NCBI GenBank assembly: GCA_030612045.1
Contig: JAUWOP010000010.1
Coordinates: 1-33,360, forward strand
Source of the DNA: Chloroflexota bacterium
GTDB lineage: Bacteria > Chloroflexota > Dehalococcoidia > UBA2247 > JAUWOP01
Direction: 5' to 3'
DNA length: 33,360 nucleotides
The translations under genes were made by a program, and so were the position numbers. This document shows, in pieces, positions 22,988 to 32,073 of this stretch; position 1 is the stretch's first letter, and every line of letters starts with the position of its first letter. The notes beneath the pieces are model-generated. The model made no database searches, was not told where the DNA came from, and saw nothing but the letters and a program-made list of their open reading frames with translations.

Positions 22988-24820
22988 TCAGACAACATTA
23001 GGGAAAGAACCAGCTAGAAGTTTCTGGCATTGTTGCTCCAACCCACAGGCATTGCAGACTCCGTTTGAGCAATCTGGAGTTTCCCGCTCCTCCATGGCAT
23101 TGCAATATTCTCTTTTCAGAAATTCCAGGCTTACACCAGTATCAATATGAGACCACGGCAGTATCTCATTCAGAGGACGCTGGCGATGGGCATAGAATGT
23201 GGGGTCAATACCAGCTTGTTCGAATGCTTCTAGCCAGCCTGCATAGTTAAAACACTCAGTCCAACTATCGAAGCCACAACCTCTTTGCCAGGCATAATAT
23301 ATTACCTTACCCAACCGTCTATCTCCTCGTGATAAAACAGTCTCCAGGAAGCTCATTTCGGTCCTTTGCCACGATGAGCGAACACCTATGCGACGCAGCC
23401 GTTGCTTTAACCATTCCTGTTTCTCCCTGAGCTGTTCCTCTTTCTCCTGAGCCACCCATTGGAAAGGGGTATGGGCTTTAGGTACAAAAGCTGATAGGTT
23501 TACCCTGATTCGGGGTGGAGGCTTTCTTCTCTGCTGATAAATCTTCTCGATGAGGGTGGGGATGCTCTCTATATCTTCCTGGGTCTCAGTGGGCAGGCCA
23601 ATCATAAAGTATAGCTTGAAGCCTGACCAACCCTTACTCAGTACAGTGGATATGGTTGTCAGTAATGTATCCTCAGGGATGTTTTTATTTATAACTCTCT
23701 TCATTCGTTCAGTTCCAACCTCGGGGGCGAAGGTGAGCGCAGGTTTTTTACCTGAAGTGCTAAGGGAGTTCATCAACTCTATAGAGAAATTATCAATCCG
23801 AAGACTAGGAAGAGAGATTGAACGGGGATAGATATCACGCTCCTTATTCAGGGTATCTATCATATGCTCAATCCCCGGGTAGCCGCTGGCATTAAGAGAA
23901 AGAAGGGAAATCTTACTATAGCCACAGTTTTGCAGGAGTTGTTCGGCTGCTTCTACTACTACCTCCGGGGAACGCTGACGTTGGGGACGGTAGATAACGC
24001 CCGCCTGGCAAAAGCGGCATCCCCGGATACATCCCCGCTGTATCTCTACCACACCACGGTCATGGATAGTCTCCACATAAGGCACTACTGGTTTTACAGG
24101 TGGTAGTGGTAATTCAGTTATAATTCGCCGTGTAACTTTGGGTTTTGCCTCAGGTACCAGGGGGGAAATACCACTCACTGTTCCATCGAGGTGGTAATCA
24201 ACATGATATAAGCAAGGAACATACACACCAGGTATGGTGGCAAGTTGGCGTAGCAAGTCCTCCTTTTGCCTGGATTCCTTTTTCCAGTAGCGAAGCAGGC
24301 TGACAAGCTCTAGTAATACATCCTCACCATCTCCAAGGACGAATGCATCAATAAAGTCTGCCATTGGCTCTGGATTGAGGGCACAACTCCCTCCTGCTAT
24401 TACCAATGGATAGGTCTCACTTCTCTCACTGGAGAAAAGAGGTATTCCTGCCAGGTCAAGCATGCTTAGCACATTAGTATAGGTCAGCTCATAACCAAGG
24501 GAAAACCCAAAGATGTCAAATTCCCTGAGAGTGTGTTTTGATTCTAAGCTAATAAGAGGTATACCTGCCTGGCGCATTCCGGCTTGCATGTCCACCCATG
24601 GGGTAAAGACACGCTCAGCGAGTATCTTTTCCTCCTTATTGAGTAATTCATAAAGTGTAGGTAAGGCAAGATTGGACATTCCCACCTCATATACATCAGG
24701 GTAGGAGAGGACTATTCTCACCTCGGCAGTGTTCCAATCTTTTACTACACTGTTCCATTCTCCACCAGTGTAGCGAGCAGGTTTAACAACCTTACGAAGC
24801 AGGCTATCAGGATATCCCAT
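22988..24820 (-). CDS. B12-binding-type radical SAM protein, TIGR03960 family
   Basis: A 610-residue protein. An N-terminal part shaped like the B12-binding domain (VRIVLSYPDVYEVGMSNLAL) is followed by the radical SAM motif C264-x3-C268-x2-C271 (RGCIRGCRFCQAG), then GFKLYFMIGLPTETQEDI typical for the barrel. The C-terminus has a second Cys cluster (DCSNGVCNACGLEQQC). This is the layout of the TIGR03960 family, often next to a DUF2344 partner and ribonuclease G, not found here. Function is unknown; it is not a glycyl-radical activase by sequence. The start ATG at 24818-24820 fits the family N-terminus (GYPDSLLRKVVKPARYTGGE). Confidence 0.9.
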   Translation of the reverse strand: MGYPDSLLRKVVKPARYTGGEWNSVVKDWNTAEVRIVLSYPDVYEVGMSNLALPTLYELLNKEEKILAERVFTPWVDMQAGMRQAGIPLISLESKHTLREFDIFGFSLGYELTYTNVLSMLDLAGIPLFSSERSETYPLVIAGGSCALNPEPMADFIDAFVLGDGEDVLLELVSLLRYWKKESRQKEDLLRQLATIPGVYVPCLYHVDYHLDGTVSGISPLVPEAKPKVTRRIITELPLPPVKPVVPYVETIHDRGVVEIQRGCIRGCRFCQAGVIYRPQRQRSPEVVVEAAEQLLQNCGYSKISLLSLNASGYPGIEHMIDTLNKERDIYPRSISLPSLRIDNFSIELMNSLSTSGKKPALTFAPEVGTERMKRVINKNIPEDTLLTTISTVLSKGWSGFKLYFMIGLPTETQEDIESIPTLIEKIYQQRRKPPPRIRVNLSAFVPKAHTPFQWVAQEKEEQLREKQEWLKQRLRRIGVRSSWQRTEMSFLETVLSRGDRRLGKVIYYAWQRGCGFDSWTECFNYAGWLEAFEQAGIDPTFYAHRQRPLNEILPWSHIDTGVSLEFLKREYCNAMEERETPDCSNGVCNACGLEQQCQKLLAGSFPNVV

Positions 24821-25046
24821 TATTACCTCGGCTAATATTCAAGAAGGCATTCAACTCTAAAATCATTATAGCTTGGGTAACTACTGCAGGACAAGGGGTT
24901 GCACTATAAGTGTTTATGGAAGCGTGATGTTTGATGCAAGGCACCCTGCAGGTATTTTTAGTACACTTACTTGCGAGGAAGAAGGATTTATGCGAGAATT
25001 CCTACAGGATGCTGTTTTGTTGTGAGCATCCACCATAGAAAATGTA

Positions 25047-25907
25047 ATGATTGAACTAGGCTATCACTGTCATGAGTTAGCTCATCTTGAGCAGGCTATT
25101 ATCTCCAATGGACTACGGCGGGGGGAATTCTGGAATTTTCCTTCAGAGGAAGTATCAGCTCTCAGACAAAAGATACAACAATATGAGCTCACCTTCAGCT
25201 TCCACACACCATTTATTATGTCGCCGTGGTATCCTGCTCCATCTACCACCTCATATCTCTGCGATCCGGAATGTGAAATGAAGCATCTTTATCTGAAAAT
25301 GGTAGACGAGACATTGGAACAAGCGAGAGAGTGGGGTGCTGAGTATGTAGTGGTTCACTTCCCCTTTCCACTTTCACATGAAGCTAGAGGAATAAGTTGC
25401 CAGAGTGAGGTAAAGATTGCCTGGGAGACTGTCTCCCACTTAGCACAACTCAGCCAGAAGTATAATATTCCTATTCACATGGAGGGCTTTGGTCCAAGCC
25501 CTTTTCTAAATACCAAGTTTCTCAGAGAGGTTACTGATACCTTCCCTTGCCTGCGTCATTGCTTTGATGTTGGCCATATGTATATTGCAGCACAGCAAGA
25601 TGGTTTTGACTTTTATCAGTTTGCCCAAGAGCTTGCTCCAGTGGTTGGGTCGCTCCACTTGTGGAACGCTCGTTCCGCTGAAGACCTTCGGAAATATCGT
25701 CATCTGCCAGTCCACCCTGTTCAAAAGCCTGAGGAAGGTTGGATAGATATTCCCCGTTTATTCCAGTTAATGTTACCCCGCACCCCCTCTTGCTGTATAA
25801 TCTTTGAAAGCAGTATCGATTACCATGAGGTTCCTGAGATTTTGGAGAATTGTGACTTTCATCAGGGGGTAGAATGGATCAAAGAGCTGATAGCAACATT
25901 ATCCTGA
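25047..25907 (+). CDS. Xylose-isomerase-like TIM-barrel protein (sugar phosphate isomerase/epimerase family)
   Basis: A 286-residue TIM barrel. Metal-binding type residues are seen at strand ends: YVVVHFPFP (about 108-116), IHMEGFG (about 151-157, Glu), HCFDVGHMYIA (about 170-180, Asp and His), SLHLWNAR (His) and IIFESS (Glu). These fit the AP endonuclease 2 superfamily. Substrate is unknown. It overlaps aroKB by 34 bp, and the two are thus probably co-transcribed. The ATG at 25047 has no strong ribosome binding site in front. The 226-bp region 24821-25046 is the divergent promoter area, without a clear box. Confidence 0.8.
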   Translation: MIELGYHCHELAHLEQAIISNGLRRGEFWNFPSEEVSALRQKIQQYELTFSFHTPFIMSPWYPAPSTTSYLCDPECEMKHLYLKMVDETLEQAREWGAEYVVVHFPFPLSHEARGISCQSEVKIAWETVSHLAQLSQKYNIPIHMEGFGPSPFLNTKFLREVTDTFPCLRHCFDVGHMYIAAQQDGFDFYQFAQELAPVVGSLHLWNARSAEDLRKYRHLPVHPVQKPEEGWIDIPRLFQLMLPRTPSCCIIFESSIDYHEVPEILENCDFHQGVEWIKELIATLS

Positions 25908-27529
25908 TTGGCTTTTCTACCACAGGTAAATCGGAGGTAGGACAGGAGGTAGCACGCCGACTCGGCTGGAGATTTGTGGATACAGATGAGGAAATAGTTA
26001 GGAGTGCAGCTAAGAGTATCCCTGAGATTTTTGAGCAGGATGGTGAAGAGAGTTTCCGAATTTTGGAGCGGGAATCTCTGATTTATGCATGTAAGCACCC
26101 AAATACCGTGATAGCTGCAGGCGGAGGAGCTACCCTCAGACCGGAGAACCAATGCCTGATGAGAGAGAAGGGCATGGTAGTATGCCTGGAGGCTAAAGCA
26201 GAAACTATCCTGAAGCGACTGCAACAGGATATTGAACTCCATGGTCCGCTACGGCCTCTACTTAATGTTGCTGAACCACTGGAGCGCATCAGGTTGTTAA
26301 ATGAATCCCGTCAGCCCTATTATGCTGTCGCTGACTGGACCATCCATACCGATAACCTGACTCCCCCCGAGGTCTCTCAAGAGGTAATTCGAGGGTGGTA
26401 CTACTGGCGGCGGAATCGCTCTGCTGATGAACCTGCTACCCCTATGGTTTTCACAACCAGTCGAAATTATCCTATCCTTATTGAGTGGGGTCTGCTCGAC
26501 AGAGCAGGAGAGGAGATATCCCGTGCTGGGGTTACAGGCAATCTCTACCTCGTCAGTGATGATATTGTCTTTCCACTTCATGGTGCCAGGCTGGAAGCAA
26601 GTTTGCGGCGCTCAGGATTCAATGTATTCTCTTTTGTAGTTCCTTCGGGGGAACCCACTAAGACCCTCAGTAATGCCATCAGCATCTATGAGTGGCTGGT
26701 AAAAAATCACGCTGAAAGGGAAGACACTATTGTGGCTTTGGGTGGAGGAATGGTGGGAGACCTTGCTGGATTTGTGGCATCTACCTTCTTGCGAGGGTTA
26801 TCTCTGGTGCAGATTCCCACTACCCTGGTAGCAATGGCAGATGCCTCAATAGGGGGGAAGACAGCGGTCAATCTTCCCCAGGCGAAGAATCTCATAGGTT
26901 CTTTTTATCAACCCCACCTGGTGATAGCTGATGTGTCTACCCTGGTTACCCTTCCTCTTCGAGAGCAAGTATCAGGATGGGCAGAGACTATTAAGCATAG
27001 CCTGATTCTTAATGCCGACCTATTTGAGTTCTTGGAGAGAAATACCACAGCACTTCTCAACCTGGATACTGAACTCACTGTTCTTGCTCTGAAGCGCAGT
27101 GCGGATATTAAAGCTCAGATAGTAAGCGAAGATGAGAGGGAGCAGCAGGGAAGACGCACCCTGCTCAATTATGGACATACTATCGCTCATGGGTTAGAGG
27201 CGGCGATGGGCTACGAGTACTTCCTCCATGGTGAAGCAGTAGCTATTGGCATGACTGGCGCGGCAAGATTGAGCCATGAGTTAGGAATCCTATCTGCCAG
27301 AGAAGTACAACGCCAGGAGGAATTACTAAAGAGGTTTGGCTTACCCATAAGCTGTTCTGGCGTGAATCTGGCAGATATTTTGCGAGCAATGAGACTGGAC
27401 AAAAAGTCTCGTGGAGGAGTGGTGCATTGGGTATTACTGCAGCGGATTGGTCATGCTGTGATTCGAGGGGATATACCACAGGAAACTATTCTGGAAATAT
27501 TGACACCTCTGGCTTTACCCTTAGAGTGA
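25874..27529 (+). CDS. aroKB: Shikimate kinase / 3-dehydroquinate synthase fusion
   Basis: One 551-residue protein with two chorismate-pathway enzymes. Residues 1-175 are shikimate kinase: P-loop GFSTTGKS (13-20), FVDTDEEI (34-41), FRILERE, AAGGGATLR (81-89) and GPLRPLL (124-130). Residues about 195-551 are 3-dehydroquinate synthase: VALGGGMVGDLAGFVASTFLRG, PTTLVAMADASIGGKTAVNL, the metal sites NYGHTIAHG and HGEAVAIGM. Steps 2 and 5 of the pathway are thus joined; AroK-AroB fusions are known in other phyla such as Thermotogae. GGGGG lies just before the ATG, inside the upstream gene. Confidence 0.95.
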   Translation: MDQRADSNIILIGFSTTGKSEVGQEVARRLGWRFVDTDEEIVRSAAKSIPEIFEQDGEESFRILERESLIYACKHPNTVIAAGGGATLRPENQCLMREKGMVVCLEAKAETILKRLQQDIELHGPLRPLLNVAEPLERIRLLNESRQPYYAVADWTIHTDNLTPPEVSQEVIRGWYYWRRNRSADEPATPMVFTTSRNYPILIEWGLLDRAGEEISRAGVTGNLYLVSDDIVFPLHGARLEASLRRSGFNVFSFVVPSGEPTKTLSNAISIYEWLVKNHAEREDTIVALGGGMVGDLAGFVASTFLRGLSLVQIPTTLVAMADASIGGKTAVNLPQAKNLIGSFYQPHLVIADVSTLVTLPLREQVSGWAETIKHSLILNADLFEFLERNTTALLNLDTELTVLALKRSADIKAQIVSEDEREQQGRRTLLNYGHTIAHGLEAAMGYEYFLHGEAVAIGMTGAARLSHELGILSAREVQRQEELLKRFGLPISCSGVNLADILRAMRLDKKSRGGVVHWVLLQRIGHAVIRGDIPQETILEILTPLALPLE

Positions 27530-27560
27530 AGGGTTGAGAAGCCAAGAAGTCAATAGCCAG

Positions 27561-27581
27561 GACTAAAGATTAAAGACTTCT
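27561..27581. repeat. Degenerate heptamer run
   Basis: GACTAAA, GATTAAA, GACTTCT in the 58-bp gap between aroKB and the ClC gene. It is similar in unit size to the run in alaS. A weaker run (AATAATA, AATGACT, AATAATG) is at 30339-30359 before hslV. Confidence 0.4.
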
Positions 27582-27587
27582 GGATTA

Positions 27588-29351
27588 GTGACTACAATCG
27601 ACATAAAACAGAGACTTCTTAAACTTCTGCGCTCACCAGAACATTTCAGTGGTGTAGTCCTTGCTATCATTGTAGGGATACTTTCTGGATTGGGGGCAGT
27701 TGCCTTCTGGAAGATGACTGGTGAGAAGGTAGATGGTGGATTTCATGCACTCTTCTTTAACCTTCTTGGTGGTGCACTTGACCAGTGGTCTCCCTACTAT
27801 ATTATCCTGCTGCCTGCTATTGGGGGACTCATTATTGGTTTGATACTTCACTTCTTGGCTCGTGGGGCTAGTGGTGAAGGTGTTCCAGAGGTAATGGAGG
27901 TTCTGACTACCAGAGGGAAACAATTGCGAGCCCGTAGTGCTGTAGTTAGGGCGGTGACCTCGGCAATGTGCCTTGGTAGCGGGGGTTCTGCTGGCCCTGA
28001 GGGTCCTATTGTTCACATTGGCTCAGCCATCGGTTCAGCTGTGGGACGAGTAATCAAACTGCCGGAGGATTGGACAAGGACACTAATTCTCTGTGGGGCA
28101 GCGGGGGGAATCTCGGCTACTTTCAATGCACCTATAGGGGGCATCTTCTTTGCTCTCGAAATAGTTTCTCATCGGGTTATTGCACGCAGCTTCGCCTTTG
28201 TGGTTATCAGCTCGGTCTCCGCAAGCATAGTTTCACGCTATTTCCTGGGAGATTGCCCTTCTTTCATCTTGCCGCACTATACTCTGGTTAGCTATTGGGA
28301 GATACTGCTTTATGCTCTGCTTGGGGCTGCGCTCGGTTTTGCCTCCTTCCTCTTTATTCGGGTTTTCTACAAATGCACTGACATCTTCCAAGCCTGGAAA
28401 TTCCCTTCATTCTTGAAGCCTGCCTGTGGTGGCATACTGGTAGGGTGTATGGGAATGTACAATATTAATGTCCTTGGTGTAGGCTATGGTGGTGTCAACA
28501 TGGCACTGGCAGGGCAAATTGGGTTCACCGCTATTCTGGCATTGGCAGGCCTCAAGATAATAGCCACCTCCATAACATTAGGTAGTGGTAGTCCTGGAGG
28601 ATTAGTCGCTCCCTCCTTAGTCATCGGAGCAATGCTCGGTGGGGTTTTTGGAGAAGCAGTTAATCCTCTGTTTCCTGGTATTGCCATCTCTCCCAATGCC
28701 TATGTTATGGTTGGTATGGCAGCCTTTTTTGCTGCTACCCTGCGTGGACCCCTCACAGCAATTTTTCTACTCCTGGAGATGACAGCTTTTACAGATTATG
28801 CTCTTGCTCTCCCTCTGATGGTTGCGGTGATCGTTAGTTTCTTAGTAGCTCGTACCTTTGGCAGAGATTCAATCTACACTATGAACCTGACACGCCGTGG
28901 CATAGATATTCACAGAAGGAGAGAAACTGATATAATGAAGGGCACTACTGTGGAGGAGATTATGACCAGGGACTTTCCTACTATAGCGCCTACGATGAGT
29001 GTCACACAATTAGTGGATACCCTGCATCGTAGTGGACACCATGGTTTCCCCGTAATAGATGATAAGGGTGAGCTTTTTGGTATAGTTACGCTGGAGGATG
29101 TAGAGAATATTATGCAGAGGAGAAGCCCTGACCCCGCAACTTTGACTGTTAAGGATATTGCCACCCATTCCCCAATAATTGCCTACCCTGACCAAACTGT
29201 TTATCAGGTAGTGATGCAGTTAGGAGGACGTGACGTGGGACGTATTCCGGTGGTAGACCGAAGTAACCCTAAGAAGTTACTTGGTGTGCTGCGGCGACGT
29301 GACATTGTGCGGCACTACGCTAGAACAATAACGCAAGATACTGAGAGCTAG
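27588..29351 (+). CDS. ClC-type chloride channel or antiporter with CBS domains
   Basis: A 587-residue membrane protein. About 10-12 hydrophobic helices run from residue 20 to 435. The selectivity motif GSGGSAGPEGPI (130-141) has the gating Glu 138, and the second ion-binding region GSGSPGGLVAPSLVIGAMLG is clear. Two CBS domains occupy the C-terminus (EEIMTRDFPTIAPTMSV, VKDIATHSPIIAYPDQTV) and should sense adenine nucleotides. GTG start at 27588. It may act as Cl-/H+ exchanger or channel; the motif does not settle which. The next gene begins 11 bp after its stop. Confidence 0.93.
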   Translation: MTTIDIKQRLLKLLRSPEHFSGVVLAIIVGILSGLGAVAFWKMTGEKVDGGFHALFFNLLGGALDQWSPYYIILLPAIGGLIIGLILHFLARGASGEGVPEVMEVLTTRGKQLRARSAVVRAVTSAMCLGSGGSAGPEGPIVHIGSAIGSAVGRVIKLPEDWTRTLILCGAAGGISATFNAPIGGIFFALEIVSHRVIARSFAFVVISSVSASIVSRYFLGDCPSFILPHYTLVSYWEILLYALLGAALGFASFLFIRVFYKCTDIFQAWKFPSFLKPACGGILVGCMGMYNINVLGVGYGGVNMALAGQIGFTAILALAGLKIIATSITLGSGSPGGLVAPSLVIGAMLGGVFGEAVNPLFPGIAISPNAYVMVGMAAFFAATLRGPLTAIFLLLEMTAFTDYALALPLMVAVIVSFLVARTFGRDSIYTMNLTRRGIDIHRRRETDIMKGTTVEEIMTRDFPTIAPTMSVTQLVDTLHRSGHHGFPVIDDKGELFGIVTLEDVENIMQRRSPDPATLTVKDIATHSPIIAYPDQTVYQVVMQLGGRDVGRIPVVDRSNPKKLLGVLRRRDIVRHYARTITQDTES

Positions 29352-29361
29352 GAGAATAGAG

Positions 29362-30252
29362 ATGAAACAATCTCAGGAAGCCCTCACAAACAGAGGCTTA
29401 TATCATACCGCTGCAAACTACATTGAGGTATTGAAACCTAAAGAGAGTCTCTTGCTTACTTTCATCGGTGTCTGTGCGAGCGTAGCTGCAATATTGATAT
29501 TAGGAGTTCAGTTAGACATAAAACTCTTATATGTAGCGATAATCATTGCTATGGGAAGTGGCGGCGTCAATGGCTTAACCAACTACCTTGACAGGGGAGT
29601 TGATGCCAAGATGAAGCGGACCGCCCACCGTTCTCTGCCATCAAAGCGTATTGAGCCTGCTGAGAAATCGTTACCTCTCATCATTGGGTTGACCGTGGTT
29701 TCCCTGGGGCTTGCCTACTGGCTGCATCCTCTCTGTTTTGCCTTTGGTGTTCTGGGAACAGTAACCGCTGTGGTGCAGCGCAAGACAGTATTGTGTCCCT
29801 TCCTAGGAGCTATCTCCGGCTGTGCTCCAGTACTTATCGGTTGGCTTGCTTTTGACCCCAAATTTAGTTTGCCGATTCTTGTCCTCTGTATCCTCATTCT
29901 TATCTGGGTGCCACTTCATGTCTGGAGTGTGATGATTGCCAACCGAGAAGATTACCTGGGGGGAGGGGTCTGCTACTTCCCATTAACATGGAAGGATAGA
30001 CAGGCAGTGAAGGTACTCTTGGGACTGTCAGTGCTCCTTTATGCCGTATCCCTGCTGCTCTGGTTCGTCAGTGATTTAGGCTTGCTATATTTCATAATAG
30101 CAAATATCCTGGGAGTGATTGTGCTTGTCAGTAGTATCCGGCTGGTGCTCTCTCAGGCATCTCAGGATGCCTGGAGACTGTATAAACTCTCGGCATTTCC
30201 TTACCTGGGGATTATCTTTCTCGTGATGTGTCTTAGCCTGTGGTTGGCATAG
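29362..30252 (+). CDS. ctaB: UbiA-family prenyltransferase, protoheme IX farnesyltransferase-like
   Basis: A 296-residue membrane protein with about eight helices. The first prenyl-diphosphate motif reads TNYLDRGVDAKMKRTAHRSL, where heme O synthases have N(N/C)YxDRDxD; the DxxxD pair (D77, D81) is kept, the neighbouring N and D are T and G. The second loop WVPLHVWSVMIANREDYL resembles WTPPHFWALA...RRDDY of heme O synthase. The assignment is family-level; it may act on another acceptor. GGAG precedes the ATG. It is very close to the ClC gene (11 bp), so probably one transcript. Confidence 0.75.
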   Translation: MKQSQEALTNRGLYHTAANYIEVLKPKESLLLTFIGVCASVAAILILGVQLDIKLLYVAIIIAMGSGGVNGLTNYLDRGVDAKMKRTAHRSLPSKRIEPAEKSLPLIIGLTVVSLGLAYWLHPLCFAFGVLGTVTAVVQRKTVLCPFLGAISGCAPVLIGWLAFDPKFSLPILVLCILILIWVPLHVWSVMIANREDYLGGGVCYFPLTWKDRQAVKVLLGLSVLLYAVSLLLWFVSDLGLLYFIIANILGVIVLVSSIRLVLSQASQDAWRLYKLSAFPYLGIIFLVMCLSLWLA

Positions 30253-30372
30253 GCTTATAACAAAGGGCTACAGTTGTGTAGCTCATATTAAGACTTGTGG
30301 AACAGTTAACAAGAGATGGAATGAAAACTGCAGGGCTAAATAATAAATGACTAATAATGAAGGTAATTTGAG

Positions 30373-30927
30373 ATGATAGGAACAACAATTCTGGTAGTGA
30401 GGCGAGGGAGCCAGGTAGCTATCGCTGGGGATGGGCAAGTTACTGTGGGGGAGATGGTAATGAAGCATACTGCCAATAAACTACGCACGCTCTACCACGG
30501 GCAGGTAATCGCTGGATTTGCTGGAGCAATTGCAGATGCTCTCACCTTGTTTGAGCGGTTTGAGAATCAATTAGAGGGACACAGTGGTCAGTTGCGCAGA
30601 GCCGCAGTGGAGCTAGCCAAGGAATGGCGTACTGATAGATTGCTACGCCGTCTGGAGGCTTCGCTTATTGTAGCTGATAAGGAAGAAATGCTGTTGCTCT
30701 CAGGTGAGGGAGAGGTGATAGAACCTGATGAAGATGTGATGAGTATAGGTTCTGGTGGTGGATATGCCCAAGCAGCAGCAAGGGCACTTCTCAGATACAC
30801 CGACCTCACTGCTATAGAGATTACTCGCGCCAGTATGGAGATAGCCGCCGATATCTGCATTTACACTAATCACAATATCTCAATGCTTAGCCTGGGGGGA
30901 GATAGTGCATCACCTTGCCCTGAATGA
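30373..30927 (+). CDS. hslV: ATP-dependent protease subunit HslV
   Basis: Proteasome-like peptidase of the HslUV complex. The conserved start TTILVVRR follows a 3-residue leader MIG, so Thr 4 should be the nucleophile after processing. [70 protein letters not shown] and DICIYTNHN match the family well. Length is 184, normal. No hslU follows; the next gene is the NrpR-like regulator. The ATPase must be elsewhere or absent. A hairpin TGCATCA/TGATGCA spans the stop (30906-30931), without a T-run. Confidence 0.95.
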   Translation: MIGTTILVVRRGSQVAIAGDGQVTVGEMVMKHTANKLRTLYHGQVIAGFAGAIADALTLFERFENQLEGHSGQLRRAAVELAKEWRTDRLLRRLEASLIVADKEEMLLLSGEGEVIEPDEDVMSIGSGGGYAQAAARALLRYTDLTAIEITRASMEIAADICIYTNHNISMLSLGGDSASPCPE

Positions 30928-30965
30928 TGCAACAAATGGTGGGCAACCACCCATGAATGTTTGCT

Positions 30966-31017
30966 TTGGTCTTTAGTGCCAGAGGAGTATAATGGTATTG
31001 TAATATCTTGAGATACC
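30966..31017 (+). promoter_or_regulatory. Promoter and possible operator of the NrpR-like gene
   Basis: TATAAT is at 30988-30993; a weak -35 TTGGTC (30966-30971) has 16-bp spacing. An inverted repeat GGTAT (30994-30998) / ATACC (31013-31017) lies right after the -10 box around the expected start site, where a repressor could act. The known NrpR operator (GGAA-N6-TTCC) is not seen. Confidence 0.4.
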
Positions 31018-31031
31018 ACGAGGGGGTTGGT

Positions 31032-32033
31032 ATGGTTCAAAGTGCCAATTCTGAAACAGAAAAGAAGATTATCTCCATCCTAAAGGTTTTGAGTGAATCT
31101 TCTGACTCACTTGGGTCGATTACCATCGCTCGGGAACTTGAGCATCATGGTGTTTTCCTGAGCGAGAGAGCAGTCAGATATCACCTGAGAATAATGGATG
31201 AGCGAGGCTATACTCGACCCATGGGACGAGATGGTAGGATGATTACTCCACAGGGGTTTGAGGAATTACAAATGGCACTGGCACCAGAACAAGTTGGCTT
31301 TATGCTTGAGAGGCTTGAGCTATTGGCATTTTGCACCACACTTGACCCCAAGAAACATACAGGTGAGGTTCCTATAAATACTTCACTTTTTGACAAGAAT
31401 AAATTTAAGAGAGCCCTAGCTGCGATGAGGGGAGTATTCAAGTCTGGAATATGTGTCACCGACCTTGTAGCAGTAGCGTCAGAAGGGGAGAAACTTGGGG
31501 ATACAGTTATCCCAAGTGGAAAAGTGGGCTTTGCCACAGTTGCGAGTGTAGTCGTAAATGGCGTATCACTAAAGCATGGTGTCCCTATGGAATCCAAGTT
31601 TGGGGGAGTACTCGAAGTCAGGGATTCGAAGCCAAGGCGTTTTGTAGCTATAATCAATTATGGGGGGACCTCTCTTGACCCCTCTCAGCAATACATCCGT
31701 GCTAAGATGACAAGTGTCAACAAGGTTGCACAGACTGGTAACGGCAAGATTTTGGCTAATTTCCGTGAAGTGCCGGCAGCTGCGAGGTCAACTATTGAAG
31801 AGGTTACTGCATCTCTCAAAGAAGTCGGAATTAGTGGAGTTTATGCCCTGGGTAATATTAGCGAACCCCTTTGTCAGATTCCGGTAGGCTTGAACCGTGT
31901 GGGCGTTATTCTAGTAGGTGGACTAAACCCTGTGGCTGCTGTGGTAGAAGCAGGTATCGAGGTTGAAAACATAGCTGAAAGTGGAATGATTGATTTCCAG
32001 CGCCTAACCAGTTTTTGGGAGATTACAGGGTAA
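31032..32033 (+). CDS. nrpR: NrpR-like transcriptional regulator (DUF128)
   Basis: A 333-residue protein. The N-terminal winged helix is at residues 8-70 (KKIISILKVLSESSDSLGSI through VRYHLRIMDERGYTRP, then DGRMITPQGFEEL). The rest is one NrpR/DUF128 regulatory domain (SGICVTDLVAVASEGEKLGD, GVPMESKFGGVLEV, GVILVGGLNPVAAVVEAGIE). In methanogens NrpR represses nitrogen assimilation genes and is released by 2-oxoglutarate. This single-domain form is known in some Dehalococcoidia. ATG 31032 is supported by GAGGGGG 6 bp upstream. No nitrogen gene is next to it, so its targets are open. Confidence 0.9.
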   Translation: MVQSANSETEKKIISILKVLSESSDSLGSITIARELEHHGVFLSERAVRYHLRIMDERGYTRPMGRDGRMITPQGFEELQMALAPEQVGFMLERLELLAFCTTLDPKKHTGEVPINTSLFDKNKFKRALAAMRGVFKSGICVTDLVAVASEGEKLGDTVIPSGKVGFATVASVVVNGVSLKHGVPMESKFGGVLEVRDSKPRRFVAIINYGGTSLDPSQQYIRAKMTSVNKVAQTGNGKILANFREVPAAARSTIEEVTASLKEVGISGVYALGNISEPLCQIPVGLNRVGVILVGGLNPVAAVVEAGIEVENIAESGMIDFQRLTSFWEITG

Positions 32034-32073
32034 ATACCTGGGCAAACATGCACTGAAGTGTAGTAGGAAATTT

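Noticed and set aside
22988-24820. Radical SAM protein as activase of the glycyl radical enzyme
   Set aside because: It has a B12-binding-like N-terminal part and the TIGR03960 layout, not the short activase form with extra ferredoxin-like clusters; it is also 6 kb away.
30906-30931. Hairpin as terminator of hslV
   Set aside because: The stem overlaps the stop codon and no T-run follows.
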